Assembly (NCBI GenBank): GCA_937873695.1
Contig: CALMYL010000023.1
Span: 1 to 64,000 of the forward strand
DNA length: 64,000 nt
Source: an uncultured Ignavibacteria bacterium
GTDB taxonomy: Bacteria; Bacteroidota; Ignavibacteria; Tepidaquicellales; OLB5
Reading direction: 5' to 3'
Shown here: positions 37,133-46,034 of the stretch, piece by piece
Layout: each line of letters begins with the position of its first letter
How positions within the stretch are numbered: position 1 is the stretch's first letter
The notes under the pieces: generated by a model
Told to the model about the DNA's origin: nothing
Database searches by the model: none
Seen by the model: the letters and a program-made list of their open reading frames with translations, nothing else
Program-made: the position numbers and the translations under genes

Positions 37133-38626
37133 TTATGATGATGCAAAGCCTTCAACTTCGGGCTGGCGGTATTTAAGCAGCTTTTGGGTGAGCATAATTT
37201 CATACGGCGCTGTGTAAAAATCAGTTTTATATCGCCAGCTTCCCATGAACTGCAATAATGAGCGCTTCCATCCCCGGATTTTGAGATCGCTGTTAGTAGG
37301 GTAGTACGCGTTAAGTGTCTTTTCAAAATTCCGAATCATTTTAAAGTGCTGCGGCTTCAGCCATGGGGTTAATGGATTCTTCCTCAGGTCAAAATTCTGC
37401 CACTTGGGCGATACCCACTCTTCGAGTGATTTGGGGTAGTCGAACCCTTTTAATTTTGCGGCAAGTGACATTTCTGAATCCTCGAAATTCACAGGTGAAT
37501 ATGTGTATATAACAATTTCCGCCGCGGGGTTAATAGCCTTGATTTTTTTTATGAACTTCAAGTCCGTTTCAATATCGCGAGTAACATTATCCGTGGGGTT
37601 ACCAAGCACGAAGGAAAGCTCAGGCACAATGCCGTACTTCTTTGATTTTTCCGCTAGATCAAGCAGGGTTTCGGCATTTTGCGTGCCGCCTTTATGCATA
37701 AGCTTTAGTAATTCATCATTGCTGGTTTCAGCGCCGTAGAATATCATTTTGCAGCCGGCGTCTGACATCATCTGCCATGTGTCATCAGAAAATTTCATTA
37801 CGGTATCGGGTCTTGCCTCTCCCCACCAGCCAATGCCCAAGCCGTTTACGGCTTTTGCGAAATCATACACGCGTTTTTCTGCCACAAAAAAATTGTTATC
37901 GTGAAACTCCACCGCGCCAATATTATATTTTTCCTTCAGGAAAATTATATCCGATGCAGTTAGCTCGGCACTTCTGCCCAGCCATTTACCTTTATAGATG
38001 CCGGCTACGGCGCAGAATCCGCATAGGAACGGACAGCCAACACTTGAGTGGTAGCCAATGGTTCGGGGACCGAGGTATGTTTTGCCGATGCTCAGGTATT
38101 TATCAACATCTACTTTATGGTATGGCAGCCTGGGAATAAGATCAGGGTCAATTGGTTCAGCTTTCTGATTGTGAGAAATAGTGTCATCATGCTTAAATGA
38201 TAAGCCTGCAATCTGGCTGAGCGTTTTTGCTCCGGGTTTTCCTTCGAGGGAATCCAGCAGTTCTATAAATGAATATTCAGCATGTCCCTTTAGAACGAAA
38301 TCAACGTAAGGTGATTTTAATACAGTATTAGGATGCATTGAAGGGAAGTATCCGCCCCAGATTATTTTTACATCCGGGAAGCGGGTTTTGATCTCACGAG
38401 AAATAGCATAAGCCCCGCGAAGCTGCATAGCGGGCATTACAGTTATGCCGATGTATTCTACTCCGCCGGATATGAGCTTAGCAAGCCCGTTTACAGCATT
38501 CACGCCCAGATTTTCATCTATAATAGTATAATCATACCTGCCTTCGAGGAATGCCCCGAGGGTAAGCAGTGAGTTCGGGACCCTGAATCCCCAATTTGCC
38601 GATTTTGGATTAACGAGTGCTATCAT
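37133..38626 (-). CDS. B12-binding-type radical SAM protein
   Basis: A 497-residue enzyme. The amino part (1-160; MIALVNPKSANWGFR, IIWGGYFPSMHP) is a cobalamin-binding Rossmann-like domain. The radical SAM core (about 190-400) has CPFLCGFC, EFHDNNFF and FYGAETS. A helical carboxyl tail of about 100 residues follows. Relatives include methyltransferases and ring-forming enzymes of the BchE/HpnP class; substrates are usually lipids or natural products. It is one of three such enzymes within 18 kb and may act on a surface lipid or glycan made by the nearby glycosyltransferases, which is inference. Confidence 0.85.
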   Translation of the reverse strand: MIALVNPKSANWGFRVPNSLLTLGAFLEGRYDYTIIDENLGVNAVNGLAKLISGGVEYIGITVMPAMQLRGAYAISREIKTRFPDVKIIWGGYFPSMHPNTVLKSPYVDFVLKGHAEYSFIELLDSLEGKPGAKTLSQIAGLSFKHDDTISHNQKAEPIDPDLIPRLPYHKVDVDKYLSIGKTYLGPRTIGYHSSVGCPFLCGFCAVAGIYKGKWLGRSAELTASDIIFLKEKYNIGAVEFHDNNFFVAEKRVYDFAKAVNGLGIGWWGEARPDTVMKFSDDTWQMMSDAGCKMIFYGAETSNDELLKLMHKGGTQNAETLLDLAEKSKKYGIVPELSFVLGNPTDNVTRDIETDLKFIKKIKAINPAAEIVIYTYSPVNFEDSEMSLAAKLKGFDYPKSLEEWVSPKWQNFDLRKNPLTPWLKPQHFKMIRNFEKTLNAYYPTNSDLKIRGWKRSLLQFMGSWRYKTDFYTAPYEIMLTQKLLKYRQPEVEGFASS

Positions 38627-38657
38627 AGAATTGCAAATTTAACTGTTTAATAGCAAT

Positions 38658-38681
38658 AAAAAACCCCGAAAGAAATTCGGG
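38658..38681 (-). terminator. Minus-strand terminator-like hairpin just before a minus-strand gene
   Basis: CCCGAA-TTTCT-TTCGGG followed by GTTTTTTATT on the minus strand. It stands about 30 nt upstream of the radical SAM start codon and no minus-strand gene precedes it closely. It could be an attenuator or a block to antisense transcription from the ABC gene region. Confidence 0.5.
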
Positions 38682-38814
38682 AAATACTGAAATTCACACT
38701 TTATAATATTGGAATAAATGTAATTCAGGTTACCTATTAGAATCATATCTACTCAAATAGCATATACTTTTTATCAAACCTAATTGGTATTTTAATACAA
38801 AACATTAAAGAAAA

Positions 38815-40458
38815 TTGAACCAGTTTAAATTTTTAAAAAATCATGCCCGAAAATACAGAAAGAAGCTGGTAATCGCACTTGCATGCCTTAGCTTTGTATC
38901 TGCATCTAATCTGGTGTATCCATGGCTATTCAAACTTCTGATCGATCATCTTACAGGAGAAAATAAAGATACTGTTGTGCTGAATATTCCTTTAATAACC
39001 GGAATATTAACCGCGGTTATGATCCTGTCAACAGTTCTTGGATATTTTACAAATATCTTGATGCAGGAGCTTGGTTACAGGTTGAGAAATGATGTAAGAA
39101 ATGAATTTTTTAAAAGTCTGCTTTATAAACCGCTATCATTTTTCAAAAATGAACAGGTTGGCGGGTTAACATCCCGCGCGACAGAAGATATCGGAAAGCT
39201 ACAGGGACTTTTCACCGGCCTTGTTGCGCCAGTTTTCCAGAATGTACTGTTCATAGCAGGTTGCCTGCTGCTTATGCTGCAGCTAAATCAGACGGCTACA
39301 GGAATTGTAACTGTGATAATACTGAGCGCCATACCTGTTATATATTATTTCAGTAAAAAGGTTAAGATGTATTCCGCTAAAAGCCAACGTGAACATGCAT
39401 CAGCAAATGCTATAATGGATGAAACGTTAACAGGAATCCGAGATGTTAAGGCATTTGTTCTGGAAACATTGCGGCTAAAAAAATATTCCTCGAGATCAAG
39501 TGCTGCCTTACAAGAGGAAATGCATTCCGCCAGATACCAGGCAAAGAGTACACAATCAGTTTTTATAATTATTTCTCTTCTGCTTCTGTTGATTTTTTAT
39601 TTTGGTGTATCCGGAATTTCAACTTGGTCACCGGGAAGTGCTGCCGCTTTTTATTTTTATGCTTACTCGCTCACTATGGCCTTCCTTACACTGGGCAGAG
39701 CATACGGACAGTATAATTCCATTGCCGGCGCAACGCAGCGCATTGCTGAACTTATTGGTGTTGGAGACAGCTATAGCAGATCTTTAGTTCAAAAAAGCCC
39801 CGTAAAGATTGAAGGAAAAATTGAATTCCGGAATGTCAGTTTTGGTTATTCAGATGAAAAATTGGTATTAAAAAATATTAGTTTTACAGTAAACAATGGT
39901 GAATGGTTTCTGATAACGGGTCCTTCGGGAAGCGGAAAATCAACTATTGCCAATCTGCTCCTAGGATTTTATGAACCAGACTCTGGAGATGTTCTGCTGG
40001 ATGGCATTGGTTTAAACGAAATTGATCATGATATGCTGCGAAGTAATATCGGGTATGTTGGACAGGAGGCAGTACTCTTTGAAGGTACAATCAGAGAAAA
40101 TATACTGATATCAGGCAAACAGCATGGAAATACTAAACTTGATGAAATTCTTAAGATAAGCCTGGCAGATAGTTTTATCAATGAACTGCCGCAGGGACTG
40201 GATACTAACATTGCTGAAAGAGGAGTAACACTTAGCGCAGGGCAGAGATCGAGAATTGCAATTGCAAGAGCACTGGTAATTGATCCCGCTATACTGATAC
40301 TTGATGAAGCAAACTCTATGCTTGATGAAGAGTTGGAAACTGAGCTGTGGAAGAATTTATATGAACACAGGAAAAACAGAACTACAATCATTTTCAGCCA
40401 TCACACAGAAGCAATTCCTAAAGTATATAAACATCTGCAAATATCATTCAACCATTGA
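38815..40458 (+). CDS. ABC exporter (MsbA-like) half-transporter
   Basis: A 547-residue fusion of a six-helix membrane domain (about 15-310) and an ATPase domain (about 330-547). The ATPase motifs are Walker A GPSGSGKS (about 368), Q-loop YVGQEAVLFEG, signature LSAGQRSRIAIARAL (about 472; LSAGQ instead of LSGGQ), Walker B AILILDEANSM and the switch His in IIFSHH. It probably exports a lipid-linked glycan or lipid. The start is TTG. Its stop overlaps the start of the GT9 gene by 4 nt, indicating coupled translation. No good promoter was seen upstream. Confidence 0.9.
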   Translation: MNQFKFLKNHARKYRKKLVIALACLSFVSASNLVYPWLFKLLIDHLTGENKDTVVLNIPLITGILTAVMILSTVLGYFTNILMQELGYRLRNDVRNEFFKSLLYKPLSFFKNEQVGGLTSRATEDIGKLQGLFTGLVAPVFQNVLFIAGCLLLMLQLNQTATGIVTVIILSAIPVIYYFSKKVKMYSAKSQREHASANAIMDETLTGIRDVKAFVLETLRLKKYSSRSSAALQEEMHSARYQAKSTQSVFIIISLLLLLIFYFGVSGISTWSPGSAAAFYFYAYSLTMAFLTLGRAYGQYNSIAGATQRIAELIGVGDSYSRSLVQKSPVKIEGKIEFRNVSFGYSDEKLVLKNISFTVNNGEWFLITGPSGSGKSTIANLLLGFYEPDSGDVLLDGIGLNEIDHDMLRSNIGYVGQEAVLFEGTIRENILISGKQHGNTKLDEILKISLADSFINELPQGLDTNIAERGVTLSAGQRSRIAIARALVIDPAILILDEANSMLDEELETELWKNLYEHRKNRTTIIFSHHTEAIPKVYKHLQISFNH

Positions 40459-41486
40459 AACATTCTGAGCCGATACAAAAAATTCTTATTATCAGACTTC
40501 ATGCAGTTGGTGATACAGCAATATCCATTCCTGCCTGTAATTTCATCAAAAAAAAATACCCGGGTTATGAACTGCATTTTCTTACTACTGCAATAACGGC
40601 GGGTCTTGTTGATTCATTTGGCATTTTCCGCAGAGTCTTTGATATAGGACCGGGATTTGAAAATTCCGAAACCGAATATAACGGTCTTCCAAAAAAGTTT
40701 AAGCGGCTTGTATCATCAGTTAAAACAGGGCTAAAGCTTCGCAAAAACAAATATGATATAATAATTGATCTGCAAAACAATAAATTCAGCAGAGTAGTAA
40801 GAAAGTTAACAGCCGCAAAGCGGCATAGTGAGTTTGAAAAGTATGCTGAAAAATCTCATTCCGAAAGAGTTATCGATACATTTGATTCTGCCGGGTTCAA
40901 GAATTTAACTAATGATTTCAGTCTGGACATTCAGGAACAACAACTTAATAGCGGTAGAGATATATTGTTGAATAATGGATGGGATGGCATTCGGAAGATC
41001 GTCTTAATTAATCCTGCAGGATTGCATGAAACCAGAAGATGGGGTATAGAAAATTACTTAAAACTCTCACAACTGCTCATCAATAATGGTCATATTGTTT
41101 TGATATCAGGAACAGAAAAAATCAAGAATATTTCAGCTGAACTCAAATCGCGCCTAGGCAAGGATCTTATCGATGTTGCAGGAATTACAACTCTTAAGGA
41201 GATACCCGGAATACTCTCACATATCAGCGGAGCGGTGAGCGATGATTCGGGGTTATTTCATATAGCATGGGCTATGGGAATCCCGGGTATTTTGCTGCTT
41301 GGCGCAACAAGGAGTGACTGGACCTGCCAGCCGGGAGAGCATACAATTTGTTTAAATTCATCTGATCTTGAATGCGGAAACTGTATGAAGAATATTTGTA
41401 AATGGGGTGATACAAGATGCCTCAAAAGATATAAACCTTTAGAAGTATTTAATAAGCTTGCAGGGTTAATGAATACAGTGAATTAG
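40455..41486 (+). CDS. Glycosyltransferase family 9 (heptosyltransferase-like)
   Basis: A 343-residue cytoplasmic enzyme of the ADP-heptose:LPS heptosyltransferase family. The amino end reads ILIIRLHAVGDTAISIP, the second domain LINPAGLHETRRWGIENY, and the donor site SDDSGLFHIAWAMGIPGILLLGAT. A cysteine-rich carboxyl stretch (CGNCMKNICKWGDTRC) is common in the family. It probably adds a heptose or related sugar to lipopolysaccharide core. Its TTG start overlaps the ABC stop (TTGA). It converges on the GT4 gene. Confidence 0.88.
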   Translation: MKHSEPIQKILIIRLHAVGDTAISIPACNFIKKKYPGYELHFLTTAITAGLVDSFGIFRRVFDIGPGFENSETEYNGLPKKFKRLVSSVKTGLKLRKNKYDIIIDLQNNKFSRVVRKLTAAKRHSEFEKYAEKSHSERVIDTFDSAGFKNLTNDFSLDIQEQQLNSGRDILLNNGWDGIRKIVLINPAGLHETRRWGIENYLKLSQLLINNGHIVLISGTEKIKNISAELKSRLGKDLIDVAGITTLKEIPGILSHISGAVSDDSGLFHIAWAMGIPGILLLGATRSDWTCQPGEHTICLNSSDLECGNCMKNICKWGDTRCLKRYKPLEVFNKLAGLMNTVN

Positions 41487-41495
41487 GAAATTATT

Positions 41496-42647
41496 TTAAT
41501 TGTTTTTTTCAGCGAGCTCCTTATATAATTTAATATATTTTTCTGCTGAGGCTTTTAGAGAAAATCTTTCATGAAGATCTTTGTAAGCGGGTTTGCGTTG
41601 TTTTAGAGCGTTTATAATATTCTGTGCCAGGGCAGCTGCATCTCCGGGTTTTGAAATGTAAGGGGTGATCTCGAAGGCAACGCCTACATCAGTTGATACA
41701 ACAGGCAAACCCGAAAATGCTGCTTCAAGAATTGACATATTCTGTGATTCGTAGATTGAACTCAAAACAAATATATCAGCCTCTTTTAAAATAGCCGGAA
41801 TATTTTTGTAATCGGTAAAGGCAGAAACCTGAACATTTGAGCTCAAACCCATTTTGGTGGCTTGTTTGATTATTGTTTCATTTGGATCGTTACCATAAAC
41901 TTTCAACATAATATTCGGATAAACTAATTTAACTTTTGTAAGTGCTAAAAGCAGATTGTCGTGTCCTTTTACGGGTGCTGCATGGGCAATATTTATTAGA
42001 ACCGGTTCTTTTGTGTTTACTTCTGCTGTATTTTCTGTTTCACAGAATAAAGTTTCATCAACACCAAACGGGATCTTAATTATTTTTCCCGCGATATTGT
42101 TATCGTAAATTTCGGAAGTTGTTTTTATCACAAAATCGCTCCCGCAGACTATAGTTGTTGCCTTTTCAAAGGTTTTTCCAACAAAAAATCTTTGCACTGA
42201 TTTAAGCTGAGAGCCGTAATTAATCTCCGGAAATGACGCAAGTTCACCACCGCAAATATTCGCGGCATGCGGTATATTGAATTTTTGCGAAACTTTTGTG
42301 GCATTATAACCCGGTTCACCAGACCAGAAGGAATGGATCACATCAAATTTTTTATTAAAATTCTCCTTTGCAAACTTTTTTCTGAAATCACGCCAAACCT
42401 TTATTTTTTTCAATGATGTAAGTCTATCTTGCGGGCAGTTACTGAACGTATAAACTTTTGCATTATAAAGTATATAATCATTTTTATCAGAAGGATAATA
42501 AAGAGCAAACACAGTCAGTTCTATTTCGGGAGCTTGGGATAATTCTCTGGCGAGTAAATGTATAGCAGCAGCTCCGCCGAAGTCATTTTCATCTGCATAA
42601 AAACCGCTTGTTACCCAGGCAATATTTAATTTTTCCGGCGGACTCAT
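41496..42647 (-). CDS. Glycosyltransferase family 4
   Basis: A 383-residue GT-B enzyme. The amino domain has NIAWVTSGFYADENDFGGAAAIHLLAREL with the acceptor-side GG. The donor domain has NIAHAAPVKGHDNLLLAL, then DIFVLSSIYESQNMSILEAAFSGLPVVSTDVG, the E-x7-E type motif. It transfers a nucleotide sugar, probably to a surface glycan or lipid. The start codon overlaps the stop of the methyltransferase gene by 4 nt, so the two are translated in series. Confidence 0.88.
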   Translation of the reverse strand: MSPPEKLNIAWVTSGFYADENDFGGAAAIHLLARELSQAPEIELTVFALYYPSDKNDYILYNAKVYTFSNCPQDRLTSLKKIKVWRDFRKKFAKENFNKKFDVIHSFWSGEPGYNATKVSQKFNIPHAANICGGELASFPEINYGSQLKSVQRFFVGKTFEKATTIVCGSDFVIKTTSEIYDNNIAGKIIKIPFGVDETLFCETENTAEVNTKEPVLINIAHAAPVKGHDNLLLALTKVKLVYPNIMLKVYGNDPNETIIKQATKMGLSSNVQVSAFTDYKNIPAILKEADIFVLSSIYESQNMSILEAAFSGLPVVSTDVGVAFEITPYISKPGDAAALAQNIINALKQRKPAYKDLHERFSLKASAEKYIKLYKELAEKNN

Positions 42648-43354
42648 TTCTTTTTCATTACAATTATAAAATGGTCGCCCATTAGGTTGAGTATCGGCAA
42701 ACCCATGAATATTTCATCAAGCTTCATCCATATTTTTACGAGGGGTTTAAACCTGTTGTATATGCCCAGCAAATATGGCGGGGGAGTCTTTAAGCCAAGT
42801 GAAAACAATTTTACTTTCGTAAAATTGCGGCTGAAAGCCGCGGTGAATTCACCCGGCGTGAAGTAATATGTAAGCACCTTCTCGCCGTTAAGCTCCGCCA
42901 TGATACCATGTTTTTTAAACCTCCGGAAAGCTTCGCCAAACTTAAGTGTGATTATATAATAGAATATTTCCCATGGGCAGATTTTATTCATAACAACTGC
43001 GATAAATAACCCGTTTGGTTTAAGTTTTGCGGCAAGATCACCTGAGAGTTTCGAAAAATCGTTAATGCAATTCAGCCCCCCGAAGTTTGAAACCACTGCA
43101 TCAAAATCTTTTTCATTGATCTGAGTAATTTCACCAAAGGAACTCACTTCCGCTTTTATCAAACCATTTGACATTTGAGCTTTGGCATTTGACATTAAGA
43201 CTTTTATCATTTCCTCACTGATATCTGTTGCAAAAACATTATATCCCTGCTCCGCCAAAAAAACCGCATCCACCCCTGTTCCCGCATTAAGCTCAAGTAT
43301 GCTGCTGCCCTCCGGAATATACTTTAAGTACACTCCGTGTACTAGCTTTCGCAT
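42644..43354 (-). CDS. Class I SAM-dependent methyltransferase with unclear start
   Basis: A methyltransferase of at least 236 residues with ILELNAGTGVDAVFLAEQGYNVFATDIS (motifs I and II), VVSNFGGLNCI (motif IV) and a carboxyl end FIIVMKKK. The conserved amino end expected for this family, AFNAIAAGYDAHDNQNPILQW, is encoded just upstream in the same frame (to about 43450), where no ATG, GTG or TTG exists. Thus either a rare start (an ATC at 43450 lies well placed) is used, or the original start was lost when REP sequence joined at 43487. It is coupled to the GT4 gene downstream. Confidence 0.75.
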   Translation of the reverse strand: MRKLVHGVYLKYIPEGSSILELNAGTGVDAVFLAEQGYNVFATDISEEMIKVLMSNAKAQMSNGLIKAEVSSFGEITQINEKDFDAVVSNFGGLNCINDFSKLSGDLAAKLKPNGLFIAVVMNKICPWEIFYYIITLKFGEAFRRFKKHGIMAELNGEKVLTYYFTPGEFTAAFSRNFTKVKLFSLGLKTPPPYLLGIYNRFKPLVKIWMKLDEIFMGLPILNLMGDHFIIVMKKK

Positions 43355-43486
43355 CCATTGCAGTATTGGATTTTGGTTATCGTGTGCATCATAGCCCGCC
43401 GCTATGGCGTTGAATGCGGATTTGGTATTTTGTGTATAGTCGTTTTTGATAAAATGATCTATTATTAAATTAAAAATGTGTAAAAC

Positions 43487-43800
43487 ATTAGCCGCGAAGC
43501 GGTGAGATATTAAAGCGATGGGCGCAGCCCATCGGGTAAACCAAATTACTTAAGCCCTGTAAGGGCGTAATACATTCTATACCTGAACAAATACCGCCAA
43601 TATAGGAATACAATTCAGTTTCAACCGGTGGTTTAATGAAAGGAAAAAGATTTTTAGTACCGAAAATTATATGAACGAAATTCTTTGAAAGTGATTGTCC
43701 CATTGAATTTTATTACACCCTTTCAGGGCTTAAATTATTAATTATGTTGTTCGATGGGCTTCGCCCATCGCTGGTTTATTACGCCCCGTTGGGGCTATAT
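43487..43800. mobile_element. Internally deleted REP-RAYT-REP element
   Basis: The two ends carry inverted REP units: 43487-43558 has CGATGGGC-type GCGATGGGCGCAGCCCATCG and GCCCTGTAAGGGCG, and 43707-43797 has CCCTTTCAGGG, CGATGGGCTTCGCCCATCG and GCCCCGTTGGGGC. Between them only about 130 bp of a transposase gene remain. Order and spacing match the fuller element at 52983-53660, so this is a deletion derivative of it. Confidence 0.75.
43574..43703 (-). pseudogene. 5' remnant of an IS200/RAYT-like transposase
   Basis: The first 43 or so codons (MGQSLSKNFVHIIFGTKN, then PFIKPPVETELYSYIGGIC) match the amino end of the transposase at 53088 with few changes. The catalytic HUH and tyrosine regions are gone, replaced by REP sequence. 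It is non-functional. Confidence 0.85.
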
Positions 43801-43823
43801 CTATTTCAAAATATAAAATAAAA

Positions 43824-43893
43824 ACAGATTTTTTGCATTAATTTATGCGTGCTCAAGTTTTTTAACGCAGTTTTCCATAGGCCGTTCAAAAGC
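43824..43893 (+). repeat. Right half of a long structured palindromic repeat
   Basis: Matches the right arm and tail of the copy at 6088 (AACAGATTTTTTGC, ATGCGTGCTCA, TAACGCAGTTTTCCATAGGCCG). The head and left arm are missing. It abuts the stop codon of the radical SAM gene at 43897. Confidence 0.7.
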
Positions 43894-43896
43894 GGG

Positions 43897-45279
43897 CTAT
43901 TTTACCAAACTCATCATAATTCTTGATATTTTTGCTTTAAGGTAGGTTTTTCCATACGAAGCGAAACCCGCGCCGGAGGTTTTCATTTTGAAGTAATTCA
44001 CTTCATTAACCATGTAACGATTGGCGTGTTTGTAGAAATTTTTTGAATAGCGGCCTTTGAAATCAAGGTCACGGTCTGTGCGCTGGTGCCACTGTTTATC
44101 AGTTACGAGTCTTGATTCCACTTCGGTGTAAAACGGTGTTCCTTTTATGGGATACGCTACCGTTGTTAAAAATATATCGGGATTTGAATCCTTTAGATGC
44201 TCGGTGGTTTTGAGGATATCCTGTTTTCTTTCGCCGGGGTAGCCAAGCATTATGAAAGTGCCGGCTTCGATCCCGTGCCTGCGGGTGAGCTTTATCTTCT
44301 CGCGGGTATCGGCGGCGCTTACGCGCCTGTCCATGAGGTCCAATACATGCTGCGAGCCTGACTCAGCCCCGATCCAAAGCCTGAAACATCCAAGCTGTTT
44401 AAGGATCTTGATCACTTCTTCGTTCAGTCTGTCACTGCGTGAAATGCACTCGAATTTTATTTTTATATTCCGCTCATTAAATACCTGTAAAAGTTTTGTG
44501 AGCCATTTGTGTGAGACCGTAAATACATCATCAACAAACCAAAGCATATCGGGATTGTAATTTGTTATTATGTACTCTATTTCGTCGGCAGTTTTTTCGG
44601 GTGAGCGTCTGCGGTAGCTTACTCCGTAAACGGTGTGAGAGCACCATTTGCATGTGTAGGGACAGCCGCGCATTGTGTTCAGCGATACCGAACTGTACCC
44701 GTGAGCGTTCTTCCATGCATCGAGATATAACAAGAGATCCACTGCCTTGCGGTCGGGAAATGGAAGTACATCGATATCTTTGATCTTCTCGCGGGGCGGA
44801 TTTTTTACGACTGTACCGTTATGTTTATAATATATTCCGTTTACTCTGCTAAGTTCCGCTTGGGAGTTTGATAGCTCCCTGCACAGCTGAAGCATAGTTT
44901 CTTCGCCTTCGCCTTCAACAATAATATCGGCGCCATAGTTCAGGAATTCTGATGCATGGAATGGCGGCTCGGGTCCGCCTAAAATTATTTTACAGCTATT
45001 CAATTCACTGCTTTGACGGATAAACTCTACGAGCGGCAGAACGTTGAGCTTGGTCATTAAGTTGCAGTAGATGGCGATTACATCAGGTTTTTCGGCTATC
45101 AATGCCTTTTTCTGTTCATCAAATGATCTGAATGTTGAGTCATATACTGTGGTATCAAATCCGTGCTGTTTAAGGAAAGCTGATATATATAGTATGCCCA
45201 ATGGTACATAGGGTTTCATGATCCGCATTTCATTGGGATCGGAGTTCAAATAATAGCCATGTGTGAGGAAGATCTTCAA
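43897..45279 (-). CDS. B12-binding-type radical SAM protein
   Basis: A 460-residue enzyme. The cobalamin-binding domain (1-140) has MKIFLTHGYYLNSDP, PLGILYISAFLKQ and GGPEPPFHASEFL. A hinge VEGEGEETMLQL leads to the radical SAM core with CPYTCKWC (about 195), FVDDVFTV and LWIGAESGSQ. It is a close relative of the protein at 53923 and gives the intact comparison for the insert found there. The family modifies lipids, sugars or natural products. It follows a small TonB-domain gene with a 1-nt gap, so they may be co-transcribed. Confidence 0.86.
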   Translation of the reverse strand: MKIFLTHGYYLNSDPNEMRIMKPYVPLGILYISAFLKQHGFDTTVYDSTFRSFDEQKKALIAEKPDVIAIYCNLMTKLNVLPLVEFIRQSSELNSCKIILGGPEPPFHASEFLNYGADIIVEGEGEETMLQLCRELSNSQAELSRVNGIYYKHNGTVVKNPPREKIKDIDVLPFPDRKAVDLLLYLDAWKNAHGYSSVSLNTMRGCPYTCKWCSHTVYGVSYRRRSPEKTADEIEYIITNYNPDMLWFVDDVFTVSHKWLTKLLQVFNERNIKIKFECISRSDRLNEEVIKILKQLGCFRLWIGAESGSQHVLDLMDRRVSAADTREKIKLTRRHGIEAGTFIMLGYPGERKQDILKTTEHLKDSNPDIFLTTVAYPIKGTPFYTEVESRLVTDKQWHQRTDRDLDFKGRYSKNFYKHANRYMVNEVNYFKMKTSGAGFASYGKTYLKAKISRIMMSLVK

Positions 45280-45280
45280 T

Positions 45281-45670
45281 TTAATAAATAATAAATTTAA
45301 ACGGAACTATCCCGGTATATTTAACAGAATGGTTATTAATTTTACCCGGTTTAAACTTCAAAAGATAAATCACTTTTTTAACAGCTTCATAAAATATTTC
45401 AACACCTTTTAACTCCAATAAGCTTTCAACATTTCCGTTTGTATCAATTAAACAGGCCGCATAGACATACCCCCATCCGTCAACCTGGTTAGGCCATTCT
45501 ATTTTATTAAATACTTCTATATAATTAATACATTCAGGCACTTCTTTTGATATGACAGTATCCTGCAATATATTTACAGAATCATACAATGAATACTCAA
45601 TACTTTTTTGAGTAAAAACATTTTGAGAAAAAATTATTATCAAAAATATTGAGATTAAAATATATTTCAT
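45281..45670 (-). CDS. Exported stand-alone TonB C-terminal-like domain protein
   Basis: A 129-residue protein with a signal peptide (MKYILISIFLIIIFSQNVF) and then a single TonB carboxyl-type domain: WPNQVDGWGYVYAACLIDTNGNVESLLELKG, VKKVIYLLKFKPGKINNHSVKYTGIVPFKF. It lacks the long proline-rich spanner of true TonB, so it is unlikely to energise transport itself. Stand-alone forms are common in Bacteroidota and of unknown role. Confidence 0.75.
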   Translation of the reverse strand: MKYILISIFLIIIFSQNVFTQKSIEYSLYDSVNILQDTVISKEVPECINYIEVFNKIEWPNQVDGWGYVYAACLIDTNGNVESLLELKGVEIFYEAVKKVIYLLKFKPGKINNHSVKYTGIVPFKFIIY

Positions 45671-45674
45671 TATT

Positions 45675-46028
45675 TCAAAGCTCCAAAATAATTTTAAGAT
45701 TAACTATAAGTTTTTCCCGGCTGCTTCTGTTCAGCCTGCCAAGTCGTTTAACAAGTCTTTTATTATCAATTGCCCTGAGCTGGTCAACTAGTATCGCTGA
45801 CCTTTGCTTAAGACCTGCTTCATTTTTTGCAAGGTTAACCCTTAATATCTCTGCTTTTGGAAAAATATTTGTAGTTACCGGACAAATGAGAGTTGAAGGA
45901 TGGAAACCATTCAGCAGGTCTGTTTGAACAACAACAACCGGGCGGATTTTTCCGGGCTCCGTCCCGTTTGGGGGATTGAGATCAGCTATCCACACATCAA
46001 ACTGTTTTATTTTCTCAGTCTGCTTCAA
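45675..46028 (-). CDS. MazF/PemK-type toxin endoribonuclease
   Basis: A 117-residue protein of the MazF/PemK family: FDVWIADLNPPNGTEPGKIRPVVVVQTD at the amino end (the family's G-x-E-x-x-K-x-RPVvVv core), LICPVTTN in the middle, and ILVDQLRAID near residues 74-83. Members cut mRNA at short sequences unless held by a cognate antitoxin. The partner is encoded 6 nt upstream. Confidence 0.88.
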   Translation of the reverse strand: MKQTEKIKQFDVWIADLNPPNGTEPGKIRPVVVVQTDLLNGFHPSTLICPVTTNIFPKAEILRVNLAKNEAGLKQRSAILVDQLRAIDNKRLVKRLGRLNRSSREKLIVNLKIILEL

Positions 46029-46034
46029 TATGGG

